NCBI GenBank assembly: GCA_937922435.1 | Contig: CAKZVT010000011.1 | Location: 62,001 to 126,000, forward strand | Origin: an uncultured Prevotella sp. | GTDB lineage: Bacteria; Bacteroidota; Bacteroidia; Bacteroidales; Bacteroidaceae | DNA: 64,000 nt | Reading direction: 5' to 3' | Position numbers and translations under genes: made by a program | In this document: positions 51,045-59,436 of the stretch, piece by piece | Numbering within the stretch: position 1 is the stretch's first letter | Layout of the letters: every line of letters begins with the position of its first letter | The notes under the pieces: model-generated | Told to the model about the DNA's origin: nothing | Database searches by the model: none | What the model saw: only the letters and a program-made list of their open reading frames with translations

Positions 51045-51991
51045 ACAACTACGACGCTTTGCAGGAGAGCACGTCTGGGTACACCGAGCATATTGACGGC
51101 GAGCTGGCCTCGCCGTCCCCGATGCCTGTGCACGATAAGTTCGGCTCGCTCGGCTGCTTTTACGTGTCGCCCCATGGCCACACGCGCCTGTTCCACGCTT
51201 CGCGTTATGGCAAGTCATACGTGCTGAAATGCCTCAAGGCCGACTATCTTTACACCCCTGTGTACCGCCAAGCGCTGGTAAAGGAGTTTGAAATCGGTTT
51301 GCAGCTCGACCATCCCGGCATCTGCCGTACCATAGGCATGGAGGATGTTGAGGGGCTTGGCCCGGCCATTGTGATGGAGCGCGTGGATGGTTGCACGCTC
51401 AAGGAGCTCATCGAGCGGAAGGGGCTTACCAAAGCCTTGGGGCGCAAGCTCGCGGCCCAGGCGGCCGACGCGGTAGACTACATGCACAGTAAGCAGGTAA
51501 TCCACCGCGACCTGAAGCCCTCTAACATTATGGTGACGCACAATGGGCACAACGTCAAACTGATAGACTTCAGCCTGGCCGACGGCGACGCCTTCATGGT
51601 GCTGAAGCAGCCTGCCGGCACCTCCGGCTACATAGCTCCCGAACTGCTGCAACGTGATGCCAAGACCGACATGCGCGCCGACGTATATTCGTTTGGCATG
51701 GTGATGAGAGACATCGCCCGCTCTACAGGCGACAAGCGCCTGCTCGAAGCCTCGGCCTCGTGCACCCGGCGTGATGCCGCCCAGCGCCCTGCGAGCCTGT
51801 CGGCTGTTACGGCGCGCGCCTTGCGCCGCAGCCCGGGGGTGCCGTGGTTAGCATGCCTTGCTGCCGCGGCTGTCGCCGCAATGGTGTTCCTCGCCCTTGC
51901 CGTGCAGCGCCAACCGGGAGTGGAGGCTGGATTGCCGGTTGACAGCGTCCAGGCAGACGGCAACAGGGCCGTCGACTATATGTTGTGGTGA
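51041..51991 (+). CDS. Hanks-type serine/threonine protein kinase with C-terminal membrane anchor
   Basis: 316 residues. The kinase core has Lys63 (YVLKCLK), the helix-C Glu around 82-84 (VKEFEIG), the catalytic loop HRDLKPSN (155-162), IDFSLAD with DFS in place of DFG (176-178), and GTSGYIAPE (193-201). The glycine-rich loop is poor. A hydrophobic helix (about 268-289) precedes a 27-residue tail, so the kinase faces the cytoplasm. The ATG at 51041 overlaps the preceding stop; an upstream frame start at 50912 would lie inside the previous gene and is rejected. It is last in the eight-gene surface cluster. Confidence 0.88.
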   Translation: MNNYDALQESTSGYTEHIDGELASPSPMPVHDKFGSLGCFYVSPHGHTRLFHASRYGKSYVLKCLKADYLYTPVYRQALVKEFEIGLQLDHPGICRTIGMEDVEGLGPAIVMERVDGCTLKELIERKGLTKALGRKLAAQAADAVDYMHSKQVIHRDLKPSNIMVTHNGHNVKLIDFSLADGDAFMVLKQPAGTSGYIAPELLQRDAKTDMRADVYSFGMVMRDIARSTGDKRLLEASASCTRRDAAQRPASLSAVTARALRRSPGVPWLACLAAAAVAAMVFLALAVQRQPGVEAGLPVDSVQADGNRAVDYMLW

Positions 51992-52020
51992 CTGTTTGCA
52001 GTTATGGAGTGTACGGTTGT

Positions 52021-52199
52021 CAAATGCGTGTAGTTATCGGGAGTTAATGGGAGTTAGGCTCCCTTACTTGTTCGGAATTAACGGACAATAGCCTGCATGG
52101 GTAAGTCTGTTAACTCCTTGAACGAGCGTAGCGAGTGATAACTCCAATTAACTCCGACGCGAAGCGTCTAACTTCTTTAACTTCTCTAACTTCTTTATT
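52021..52199. repeat. GGAGTTA/TAACTCC word inverted repeat downstream of the kinase gene
   Basis: GGAGTTAATGGGAGTTA (52040-52056) is complementary in 16 of 17 positions to TAACTCCAATTAACTCC (52139-52155). Between and after lie small hairpins (GACGCGAAGCGTC) and TTAACTTCTCTAACTTC words up to the next start codon. It fills the 208-bp gap. Confidence 0.65.
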
Positions 52200-53231
52200 A
52201 TGCTGACAGAAAAACGGAGCAGCATGCTCCATGGCGTGCTGCTGATAACATTGTTCTCGTGCGCCGCATTTTACATCGGCGACACGGCCTTCGTCAAGAG
52301 CCTGTCGCTAAGCCCCATGATAGTAGGCATAGTGCTTGGCATGCTCTATGCCAACAGCCTGCGCAACAACCTACCTGACACGTGGGTGCCGGGCATACAG
52401 TTCTGCTCGAAGCGCGTGCTGCGCATGGGTATCATCCTCTACGGCTTCCGTCTTACGTTCCAGAACGTGCTCGACGTCGGCCTGGCGGCAGTCGTCATCG
52501 ATGCCGTCGTGGTGGCGGTGACTATCTGCGGTGGCATGCTCTTGGGGCGGCTGCTCAGGATGGACCGCGGCATAACACTGCTTACCTCCGTAGGCAGTGC
52601 CATCTGCGGTGCAGCTGCCGTGCTGGGCACGGAGTCTGCCATCCGCGTGAAGCCCTACAAGACGGCCGTCGCCGTGTCCACCGTTGTTATCTTCGGTACG
52701 CTGGCCATGTTCCTCTACCCCGTGCTCTACCATGGCGGCGTGCTCGGCCTTGACGCGAAGGCCATGGGCATATATACAGGCTCTACCGTGCACGAGGTGG
52801 CCCACGTTGTAGGGGCGGGCAACGCCATGGGCAAGGCCGTCTCCGACACGGCCGTCATCGTCAAGATGCTTCGCGTGATGATGCTCGTGCCCGTGCTGCT
52901 CATAATCAGCTACGCTGTGATGCGCGCCGCCAAGCGCGGCGGCATCGCCGGTGAACGCAGCCGTGTCAGTGTTCCCTGGTTCGCCGTGTTGTTCCTCGTA
53001 GTCATCGGGTTCAACTCCCTTGGGCTACTGCCCTTGGGGCTTGTCGGCTTCATCAACGCGCTCGACACGTTCCTGCTTACCATGGCTATGACAGCCCTCG
53101 GCGCGGAGACTAGTATCGACAAGTTCAGGCAGGCCGGCTTCAAACCTTTCCTGCTCGCCTTGCTCCTCTTCGCCTGGCTTGTGCTAGGCGGATGGTTCAT
53201 GGCAAAGTACCTTGTGCCGGTACTCGGGTGA
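52200..53231 (+). CDS. YeiH-family putative anion/sulfate exporter
   Basis: 343 residues with about ten membrane helices, matching the Cons_hypoth698/YeiH family (PF03601). Typical segments are VGIVLGMLYANSLRNNLP, KRVLRMGIILYGFRLTFQNVLDVG, GSAICGAAAVLGTESAIRVK, YTGSTVHEVAHVVGAGNAMG and a final FRQAGFKPFLLALLLFAWL. The family is labelled sulfate exporter from limited evidence; the substrate here is open. High GC and Cys-poor. It stands alone between two repeat regions. Confidence 0.85.
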   Translation: MLTEKRSSMLHGVLLITLFSCAAFYIGDTAFVKSLSLSPMIVGIVLGMLYANSLRNNLPDTWVPGIQFCSKRVLRMGIILYGFRLTFQNVLDVGLAAVVIDAVVVAVTICGGMLLGRLLRMDRGITLLTSVGSAICGAAAVLGTESAIRVKPYKTAVAVSTVVIFGTLAMFLYPVLYHGGVLGLDAKAMGIYTGSTVHEVAHVVGAGNAMGKAVSDTAVIVKMLRVMMLVPVLLIISYAVMRAAKRGGIAGERSRVSVPWFAVLFLVVIGFNSLGLLPLGLVGFINALDTFLLTMAMTALGAETSIDKFRQAGFKPFLLALLLFAWLVLGGWFMAKYLVPVLG

Positions 53232-53386
53232 CGAAGCAGGAAGCACACACTTTACAAGGAAAATAAGATTGACGAGTAAAGCCTATGTGATAACATGGAA
53301 CTTGTGAAAGGGCGTCCGTTATTTATTCTCTGGGCAAAATCTTGTTTCTTACTTTTTTCTTATTTTCTTTACATCACACAACACAA

Positions 53387-53430
53387 AAAAGGCCGTGTTT
53401 CGCGTTGCGAAGCACGGCCTTCCAGTAATA
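53387..53430. repeat. 22-bp palindromic unit pair acting as a terminator-like hairpin
   Basis: AAGGCCGTGTTTCGC (53389-53403) pairs with GCGAAGCACGGCCTT (53407-53421) across a 3-nt loop (one G-T pair). The words match the 22-bp phased family (AAAAGGCC start, unit length 22). It lies between convergent YeiH and MFS genes; the rest of 53232-53502 is featureless apart from TTAACTCTTCATTC words at 53491-53518. Confidence 0.75.
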
Positions 53431-53502
53431 TGTTGGGAATGAATGGGTCAAGAATTGATGTCCAACCGCACAATCTTTCCTGGCAGATGAATTCTTAACT
53501 CT

Positions 53503-55170
53503 TCATTCTTCACTCTCCTTGATGTTCGGCTCTTCGAGGCCGTAGCCCTTCTTCCTGTCGACCACCTTGAGGACGAAGCCGAGCAGCAGGGCGGCCACGC
53601 CGAGGCAGGCGAGCATAACGAGTGGGGCGGTGTAGTCATAGGACACGGCTGCCTCTTGCGGAGTGATTAGACCAGCCTTGAGGTCGGAGACGAGCTGGGG
53701 GTTTGTTTTGTCGAGTACCTTGCCGATGAGCAGTGGGAAGAGCCACAGGCCGATGTTCTGTATCCAGAAGATGAGGGCGTATGCACTTCCGATGATTTTC
53801 GCGTCAACGAGCTTTGGCACACTTGGCCAGAGCGATGCCGGCACGAGCGAGAAGCTGGCGCCGAGCACAAGGATTGTTACGTATGCTACGATTACTCCGC
53901 CAACGGCGTTGCCCTTGAACATGGGCAGGATGAAGGCGAACGTGAGGTGGCAGGCGATGAGCAGCAGCGAGCCGACTACGAGCATCGAGGCGGCCTTGCC
54001 CTTGTGGTCAACGTAGTTGCCGAGGATGGGCGTGATGCCGACGGCGAGCAGGGGGAACACTGCGAACACCGTTTCGGCACTTTGGCGCATGTAGCCCATG
54101 TAGCAGAACACCACGAGGGCCACGACGGCAATTACTTGCATAAGCGTACGCATACCCTTGCTCTTGGAGAAGTTGCTGGCGAAGGCTGCCGCCGCAACAA
54201 CAAGCATGATGATGTACTGGATTACAGTAACGGTGTTGCCAGCCCAGAATGAGCCGGGAGATAGTTCTGTAAACGTGAGGTTGCACTGGAGCATGTTGAC
54301 GGCATACTTCTGGAACGGGAAGATGGCCGAGTAGTAAAGCACGCACAGGAGAGCCACAAGCCAGAAGCCGCTGCTGCGCAGAATGTTGCCTATGTCGCTG
54401 ATTTTGAACGGGTCGTCCTTCTCTTCTGCCTCGCCGGTCTGTGCGTCAAGTTTCTTGTCCATGAAGAAGTAGACGATGAACATGATGAGGGCTATCATGA
54501 GGAGTACCACGCCGAAGGCTACAGAGCGCGATACGTCGATGTCGCCTCCGAGCTTTGCAAATACGGGCGAGAATATCATGCAAGTGGCAACGCCGAGGCG
54601 GGCAAGCGCCATTTCGGAGCCCATGGCGAGCGCCATCTCGTGTCCCTTGAACCATTTTACTATGCCTCGCGACACCGTGATGCCAGCCATCTCCACGCCG
54701 CAGCCGAATATCATGAAGCCTACGGCTGCAAACTTGGCCGATGCGGGCATACCGAGGTAGAACGGGGAGATGCCCAGTTCGTCGAAGCCGGGAATGTAGT
54801 TGAGGTTGTTGGTGAACCATGCCTCAAGGCTGCTGCCCTGGAATGCCTCGGTTACGGCGTACCAGTTGATGGTAGCCCCGACGAGCATCACCGCGCCGGA
54901 GAGTACGGCCGTGAAGCGTACTCCCATCTTGTCGAGTATTATTCCCGCGAAAATCAGGAAGAATACGAATACGTTGAGAAACGTCTCGGAGCCTTGCATC
55001 GTGCCGAACGCAGTAGAGTCCCAACCGCGTGTCGATTGCATAAGGTCTTTGATTGGCGAGAGGATGTCCATGAAGATGTACGAGCAGAACATCGCAAACG
55101 CGAGGAAAAACAGCACCATCCACCTTGTGGCGGCTGAGTCGCGAAGTGTTTTTTGGATTGAAGATGTCAT
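53503..55170 (-). CDS. Major facilitator superfamily transporter (large)
   Basis: 555 residues, about 12 membrane helices with the domain-linking loop MDKKLDAQTGEAEEKDDPFK near the middle. Motif A-like LDKMGVRF follows helix 2, and a second YVDHKGK lies in the C-terminal half. The helical hairpin around residues 105-135 (WFTNNLNYIPGFDELG) is an extracellular insertion. The substrate is unknown; nitrate/nitrite- and oxalate/formate-type MFS proteins have a similar layout. A perfect 31-bp inverted repeat separates it from the S9 peptidase gene downstream on the same strand axis. Confidence 0.85.
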   Translation of the reverse strand: MTSSIQKTLRDSAATRWMVLFFLAFAMFCSYIFMDILSPIKDLMQSTRGWDSTAFGTMQGSETFLNVFVFFLIFAGIILDKMGVRFTAVLSGAVMLVGATINWYAVTEAFQGSSLEAWFTNNLNYIPGFDELGISPFYLGMPASAKFAAVGFMIFGCGVEMAGITVSRGIVKWFKGHEMALAMGSEMALARLGVATCMIFSPVFAKLGGDIDVSRSVAFGVVLLMIALIMFIVYFFMDKKLDAQTGEAEEKDDPFKISDIGNILRSSGFWLVALLCVLYYSAIFPFQKYAVNMLQCNLTFTELSPGSFWAGNTVTVIQYIIMLVVAAAAFASNFSKSKGMRTLMQVIAVVALVVFCYMGYMRQSAETVFAVFPLLAVGITPILGNYVDHKGKAASMLVVGSLLLIACHLTFAFILPMFKGNAVGGVIVAYVTILVLGASFSLVPASLWPSVPKLVDAKIIGSAYALIFWIQNIGLWLFPLLIGKVLDKTNPQLVSDLKAGLITPQEAAVSYDYTAPLVMLACLGVAALLLGFVLKVVDRKKGYGLEEPNIKESEE

Positions 55171-55204
55171 GTTATTGGATTTGATTGTTGTTTTATGAAG
55201 TAGG

Positions 55205-55292
55205 GAATTAAAATTAAGAATTAAGAGTTAAGAATTAAGAAAATATGCCTTGTGGGCGACTTTCTTAATTCTTAACTCTTAATTCTTAATTA
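55205..55292. repeat. Perfect 31-bp inverted repeat of TTAAGAA/TTAAGAG words
   Basis: The arms 55212-55242 and 55261-55291 are exact reverse complements with an 18-nt spacer. The right arm covers the stop codon region of the S9 peptidase (55290). A transcript crossing it would fold a very stable AU-rich hairpin. Confidence 0.85.
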
Positions 55293-57455
55293 TTTAAGCC
55301 ACCGGTCAAGCCAGTTGAAGAATGTGCGCTGCCACAGTATGCCGTTCTGCGGCTTCAGCACCCAGTGATTCTCGTCGGGGAAGAGCAGCAGCTCGGCCGG
55401 TATGCCGCGCATGCGTGCCGCGTTGAACGCGCCCATTCCCTGGTTGGCATTAATACGGTAGTCCTTCTCTCCGTGGATGCAAAGGATGGGAGTATCCCAC
55501 TTGTCGATGAATTTGTGCGGCGAGTTGGCGTAAGTGCGGCGTGCGTTTTCCGTCTGGTCCTTGTTCCAGTAGGCGTCGTCATACTCCCAGTTGCTGAACC
55601 ATGCCTCCTCCGTGTCGGTGTACATCGACTCGAGGTTGAACGCTCCGTCGTGGGCTATGAAGCACTTGAAGCGCTTGTCGTGGTGGCCTGCAAGGTAGTA
55701 GACGCTGAAGCCTCCGAAGCTTGCGCCTACTGCTCCGAGACGGTCTTTGTCAACGAATGGCAGGTTGTCGCAGGCGTCATCGATGGCGGTCAGCAGGTCG
55801 TTCATGCACTGCCCCGTCCAGTCGCCGGAGATTTGCTCGTTCCATTCGCTGCCGAAACCAGGCAGTCCTCGGCGGTTTGGCGCGATGACGACGTAGCCGT
55901 TGGCCGCCATGATTTGCATGTTCCAGCGGTAGCTCCAGAACTGCGACACGGGGCTTTGCGGCCCACCTTCGCAGAACAGAAGGGTGGGGTATTTCTTGGT
56001 CTCGTCAAAGTGCGACGGCAGTACTATCCAATACATCATGTCCTTGCCGTCGGTGGTCTTCACCCAGCGTTGTTGTATTTTGCCGAACGTCATCTGGTCG
56101 TAGAGGTGCTTGTTCTCAAATGTTATTTGTTCGGCTTTCGCCTGCTTTTCCTTCTTGCCGGGGTTGACGACGTAAAGCTCGGAAGCCTGCGACATGCTGT
56201 GCCTCTCGGCGAGCAGTTTCTTACCATCGTTGAGCAGCTGAACGGAGCCGTAGTCGTGCCAACCGTCGGTCAGCTGCATCACCTCGCCCTTGAGGTTGGT
56301 TTGGTAGATGTTCTCGCATCCGTGCCAAACGCCGAGGAAGTAGAGCGTGTTCGAGTCGTCTCCCCAGCAGAATGCGTCGACGTTTGTGTCGAGTGTTTCG
56401 GTTACATACGTCTTGTCGCCGGTGCTGGTGTTGTAGATGCAGAGGCGGTTGCGGTCGCTTTCGTAGCCGTCTCGCGCCATACTTTGCCATGCGATGTATT
56501 GTCCGTCTGGCGAGAACTGCGGATTGGTGTCATATCCGGGGTTGTTCTTCAGGTTGTCTTCCGCATTGACGGCCTGGTGCTTCATCGACTTGGTGAGGTC
56601 GGTTTCAGGCTCGGTGTAACCGGCTGGCTTGCATAGGTTGGCAGTCTTTCCCGTGGCGATGTCGTACAGGTAGATGTCCGTGTCGGTCGATGTGGCATAC
56701 TTTACGCCCGTTTTTTTGCGCGAGGTGTAAACTATGGTCTTCGAGTCGGGACTCCATGCCAGCTGCTCGATGCCGCCGAACGGCTTTACAGGACTTTCGT
56801 ATGGCTCGCCCTGCATGATGTCTTCGCCCTCACTGATGCCGCTCGCCGTAACGTCGGCAAGGAAGGGGTGGGGGATAGTCTCAACGTATTCGTCCCAGTG
56901 ACGGTAGTTCATGTCGGTAATCAGGCGCCCTGTAGCTTTGGGCAGGTCGGCCGGGTTTTGCTTGATGATGTCGTGAAATGGTATTTGCTTTACCAGCAAA
57001 ATGTGTTTTTCGTCGGGAGAGAATATGAAGCCGTCGATGCCGGTCTTGTCGTTTGTCAACTGTCTGCGGCCGCTTCCGTCGGCGTTCATCTCCCATATTT
57101 GGCCGTCGCAAAGGAACGCTATTTTTTGTCCGCCGTCAGTCCATACGGCATCACTCTCGCTTTTTGCGTTTGTTGTGAGCATCCTGTTGTTTTTGCCGTC
57201 GGCGTCCATCACGTATATTACTGTGTGGCTCTTGTTCTCCTTTACGCTGTAGTAACTTACCTGGTAAACGATGCGTTTGCCGTCGGGCGATGCCTGGTGG
57301 CCGCCGATGCGTCCCATCGCCCAAAGGGCTTCAGGGGTCATCAAGTCGCTTTTCAGTGTAATGTCGCTTTTCCCGATAAAGCCGGTGACATCCTGTGCGT
57401 TGGCTGTATTACAGCCAATGGCGAGTGCTGCTGCAACCATTATTGTCTTGTTCAT
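55290..57455 (-). CDS. S9-family prolyl oligopeptidase-type dipeptidyl peptidase, secreted
   Basis: 721 residues. A signal peptide (MNKTIMVAAALAIGCNTANAQ) targets it to the periplasm. Residues about 35-430 are a beta-propeller of TolB/WD-like repeats (SPDGKRIVYQ, WSPDSKTIVYTS, FSPDGQYIAWQS). The C-terminal alpha/beta hydrolase has the nucleophile in GASFGGF (Ser579), Asp665 (HGEKDYRIN) and His697 (PDENHWV). Layout and size fit the DPP5-like peptidases of Bacteroidales that feed on peptides. It lies 57 bp after yidC with a hairpin between. Confidence 0.92.
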   Translation of the reverse strand: MNKTIMVAAALAIGCNTANAQDVTGFIGKSDITLKSDLMTPEALWAMGRIGGHQASPDGKRIVYQVSYYSVKENKSHTVIYVMDADGKNNRMLTTNAKSESDAVWTDGGQKIAFLCDGQIWEMNADGSGRRQLTNDKTGIDGFIFSPDEKHILLVKQIPFHDIIKQNPADLPKATGRLITDMNYRHWDEYVETIPHPFLADVTASGISEGEDIMQGEPYESPVKPFGGIEQLAWSPDSKTIVYTSRKKTGVKYATSTDTDIYLYDIATGKTANLCKPAGYTEPETDLTKSMKHQAVNAEDNLKNNPGYDTNPQFSPDGQYIAWQSMARDGYESDRNRLCIYNTSTGDKTYVTETLDTNVDAFCWGDDSNTLYFLGVWHGCENIYQTNLKGEVMQLTDGWHDYGSVQLLNDGKKLLAERHSMSQASELYVVNPGKKEKQAKAEQITFENKHLYDQMTFGKIQQRWVKTTDGKDMMYWIVLPSHFDETKKYPTLLFCEGGPQSPVSQFWSYRWNMQIMAANGYVVIAPNRRGLPGFGSEWNEQISGDWTGQCMNDLLTAIDDACDNLPFVDKDRLGAVGASFGGFSVYYLAGHHDKRFKCFIAHDGAFNLESMYTDTEEAWFSNWEYDDAYWNKDQTENARRTYANSPHKFIDKWDTPILCIHGEKDYRINANQGMGAFNAARMRGIPAELLLFPDENHWVLKPQNGILWQRTFFNWLDRWLK

Positions 57456-57473
57456 AATATTTTGATTTTGAAT

Positions 57474-57502
57474 ATAGGGGCAGACCGTAAGTCTGCCCCT
57501 AT
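57474..57502. terminator. Hairpin between yidC and the S9 peptidase gene
   Basis: ATAGGGGCAGAC (57474-57485) and GTCTGCCCCTAT (57491-57502) form a perfect 12-bp stem with a 5-nt loop. No clear T-run follows, so it may attenuate rather than end transcription. Confidence 0.65.
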
Positions 57503-57512
57503 CAGGTTATTG

Positions 57513-59411
57513 TCATTTCTTTGGTCTCATCTTTTCCTGTTGCTCACGCTGACGCTTCAGTTCCTCGGCCTGCTTCTGCATGGCTTCAAGCCTTGCGGCC
57601 AGTCCGCTCATCTTCTGAGGATTGTTCTTGTTCTCCTGGTAGCGTGCCTCGAGTATTGCGAGCAGCTTCTCGTCGTTCGTAGTTTTCCGCAGTATCCACA
57701 TTATTGCGGCGCTGAAGAACAACGAGATGAAGTAGTAGAAGTTAAGTCCTGCCGAATAGTCGTTGAACAGGAAGAAGAAGAATACCGGCATGAGGTAAGT
57801 CATCCAGCGCATCATCTTCATCTGCTCGGCCTGTGCCCCTATCATCTGGTCTTTCTGTTGGCGCATCGTCATGATAGAGTAAAGCACGTTGGCGGCGCAG
57901 AATAGAATACAGGTAAGGCTCAAGTGGTCGCCTATGAGCCAAATGTTGGTGTTCCATTCGATAATCGGGTCATACGTCGACAGGTCGCTAATCCACAAGA
58001 AGCTCTCGCCGCGTAATTGGATGGCGTTAGGTACGAAGTTGAACATTGCTAGCCATACAGGCATTTGTATGAGCATCGGCAGGCATCCGCTCAATGGGCT
58101 TACGCCGTATTTTGAATACAGAGCCATCATGGCCTGCTGCTTCTGCATCTGGTCTTCAGGCTTGTCATACTGCTTTGTCGCCTCGTCTATTTTGGGCTTT
58201 AAAACCCTCATCTTTGCCGAAGACATGTAGCTCTTCTTAACCAATGGATATGTTATGAATTTAAGCAACAGGGTTATGAGTATGAGCACGATGCCCATGT
58301 TTATGTTCATTCCCGTCAACCAGTCGAATACGTAGATTGTAAACCAGCGGTTGATGATACGTATTATAGGCCAACCGAGGTACACGAGGCGTTGCAGTTC
58401 GAGGTCTTTGCCGAACGTGCTTTGCTTCTCGACTTTCCTCAAAAGGTTGAAGTCGTTAGGGCCAAAATAGAATTCAAGCTCCGTTGGAGTTTTGCCCGTT
58501 GGGTCGAAAGACGTCTTCATCTTTGCCGCATAGTGCTTCAGGAAACCCGAGCCTTTTTCCTGCGGAATGCTTGTCATCAGTGAGTTTGCACCCAAATCGT
58601 TCTTTGCTATCATCACCGCGCTGAAGAACTGGTTTTTGAATGCAACCCAGTCGATTACGTCTTCGATTTCCTCGTCAACCTTTTCACCCGTCTCGCTAAG
58701 GTTGTCTGTTCCTCCTTCTGTGAGGTGATAAGTGAGTGATGAATGCTGGTTCTCGAACGTAAAGCCCTTTTCCTGCTGTCGGCAAAGGTCCGTCCACTCT
58801 ATGTCCATCTTGTCATAGTTCGGCGCAAACATGCCGCTCATGCCGTTGGCCTGCATGGAGAAGTGCAGCATGTAGTCCTTGCCAAGCCGGTAGTTCATTA
58901 CCAATGACTTGCCGTTGCCGGCATCGGCCGTCATTGTTACCGTTGAGTCTGTAACGTTTGACGGAGTGAAATAGAGGTCGCTTGTTATGATGTTGGTCTC
59001 TTTGCCAGCCAACATGAATTTCAAAGACTGGTTCTTGCAGTCAAACAATGTCAGGTCGTTGCTGCCGTCTTTAGCCTTGAAACCTTTTATAACAGCTTTC
59101 TCAACGACACCGCCCTTTGTGTTGAGCGTAAGCTCTAACTTTGAGTTCTTAAGCACAACGCTTTGTGCCTTGCCGCTCATGGCCTTGTAGAATGCTGCTG
59201 TAGTATCTTCTACAGTTTGATTTGCTACATTGGCTTTTGCCGCCTCCTGTTCTGTCTTGAGCTTCTGTTCCGCTTTTTGTTTAGCTACGGCGGTGATGGA
59301 GTCTTGTATCCTTTGCTGTGCAATCTCTTCCTCCGATGGCCTTGACCACCAACTGAAACCTATTAGAACGGCTGCGATTAGAACAAATCCTATAATCGTA
59401 TTCTTGTCCAT
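57513..59411 (-). CDS. yidC: Membrane protein insertase YidC
   Basis: 632 residues. It inserts and folds inner-membrane proteins with or without SecYEG. One N-terminal helix (about 4-21), a coiled linker, the large periplasmic beta-supersandwich domain (about 75-340) and five C-terminal helices (about 350-600) with GCLPMLIQMPVWLAMFNFVPNAIQLRGESFLW are present. The C-terminal tail is Lys/Arg/Gln-rich (LKRQREQQEKMRPKK), as in many Bacteroidetes YidC. It follows pyrG by 25 bp and is likely co-transcribed. Confidence 0.96.
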   Translation of the reverse strand: MDKNTIIGFVLIAAVLIGFSWWSRPSEEEIAQQRIQDSITAVAKQKAEQKLKTEQEAAKANVANQTVEDTTAAFYKAMSGKAQSVVLKNSKLELTLNTKGGVVEKAVIKGFKAKDGSNDLTLFDCKNQSLKFMLAGKETNIITSDLYFTPSNVTDSTVTMTADAGNGKSLVMNYRLGKDYMLHFSMQANGMSGMFAPNYDKMDIEWTDLCRQQEKGFTFENQHSSLTYHLTEGGTDNLSETGEKVDEEIEDVIDWVAFKNQFFSAVMIAKNDLGANSLMTSIPQEKGSGFLKHYAAKMKTSFDPTGKTPTELEFYFGPNDFNLLRKVEKQSTFGKDLELQRLVYLGWPIIRIINRWFTIYVFDWLTGMNINMGIVLILITLLLKFITYPLVKKSYMSSAKMRVLKPKIDEATKQYDKPEDQMQKQQAMMALYSKYGVSPLSGCLPMLIQMPVWLAMFNFVPNAIQLRGESFLWISDLSTYDPIIEWNTNIWLIGDHLSLTCILFCAANVLYSIMTMRQQKDQMIGAQAEQMKMMRWMTYLMPVFFFFLFNDYSAGLNFYYFISLFFSAAIMWILRKTTNDEKLLAILEARYQENKNNPQKMSGLAARLEAMQKQAEELKRQREQQEKMRPKK

Positions 59412-59436
59412 CTCTGAAAACTTGTGTGATTGTTAT

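Noticed and set aside
53295..53498. 67-codon open frame between YeiH and the MFS gene
   Set aside because: It spans the hairpin repeat and has no plausible protein features.
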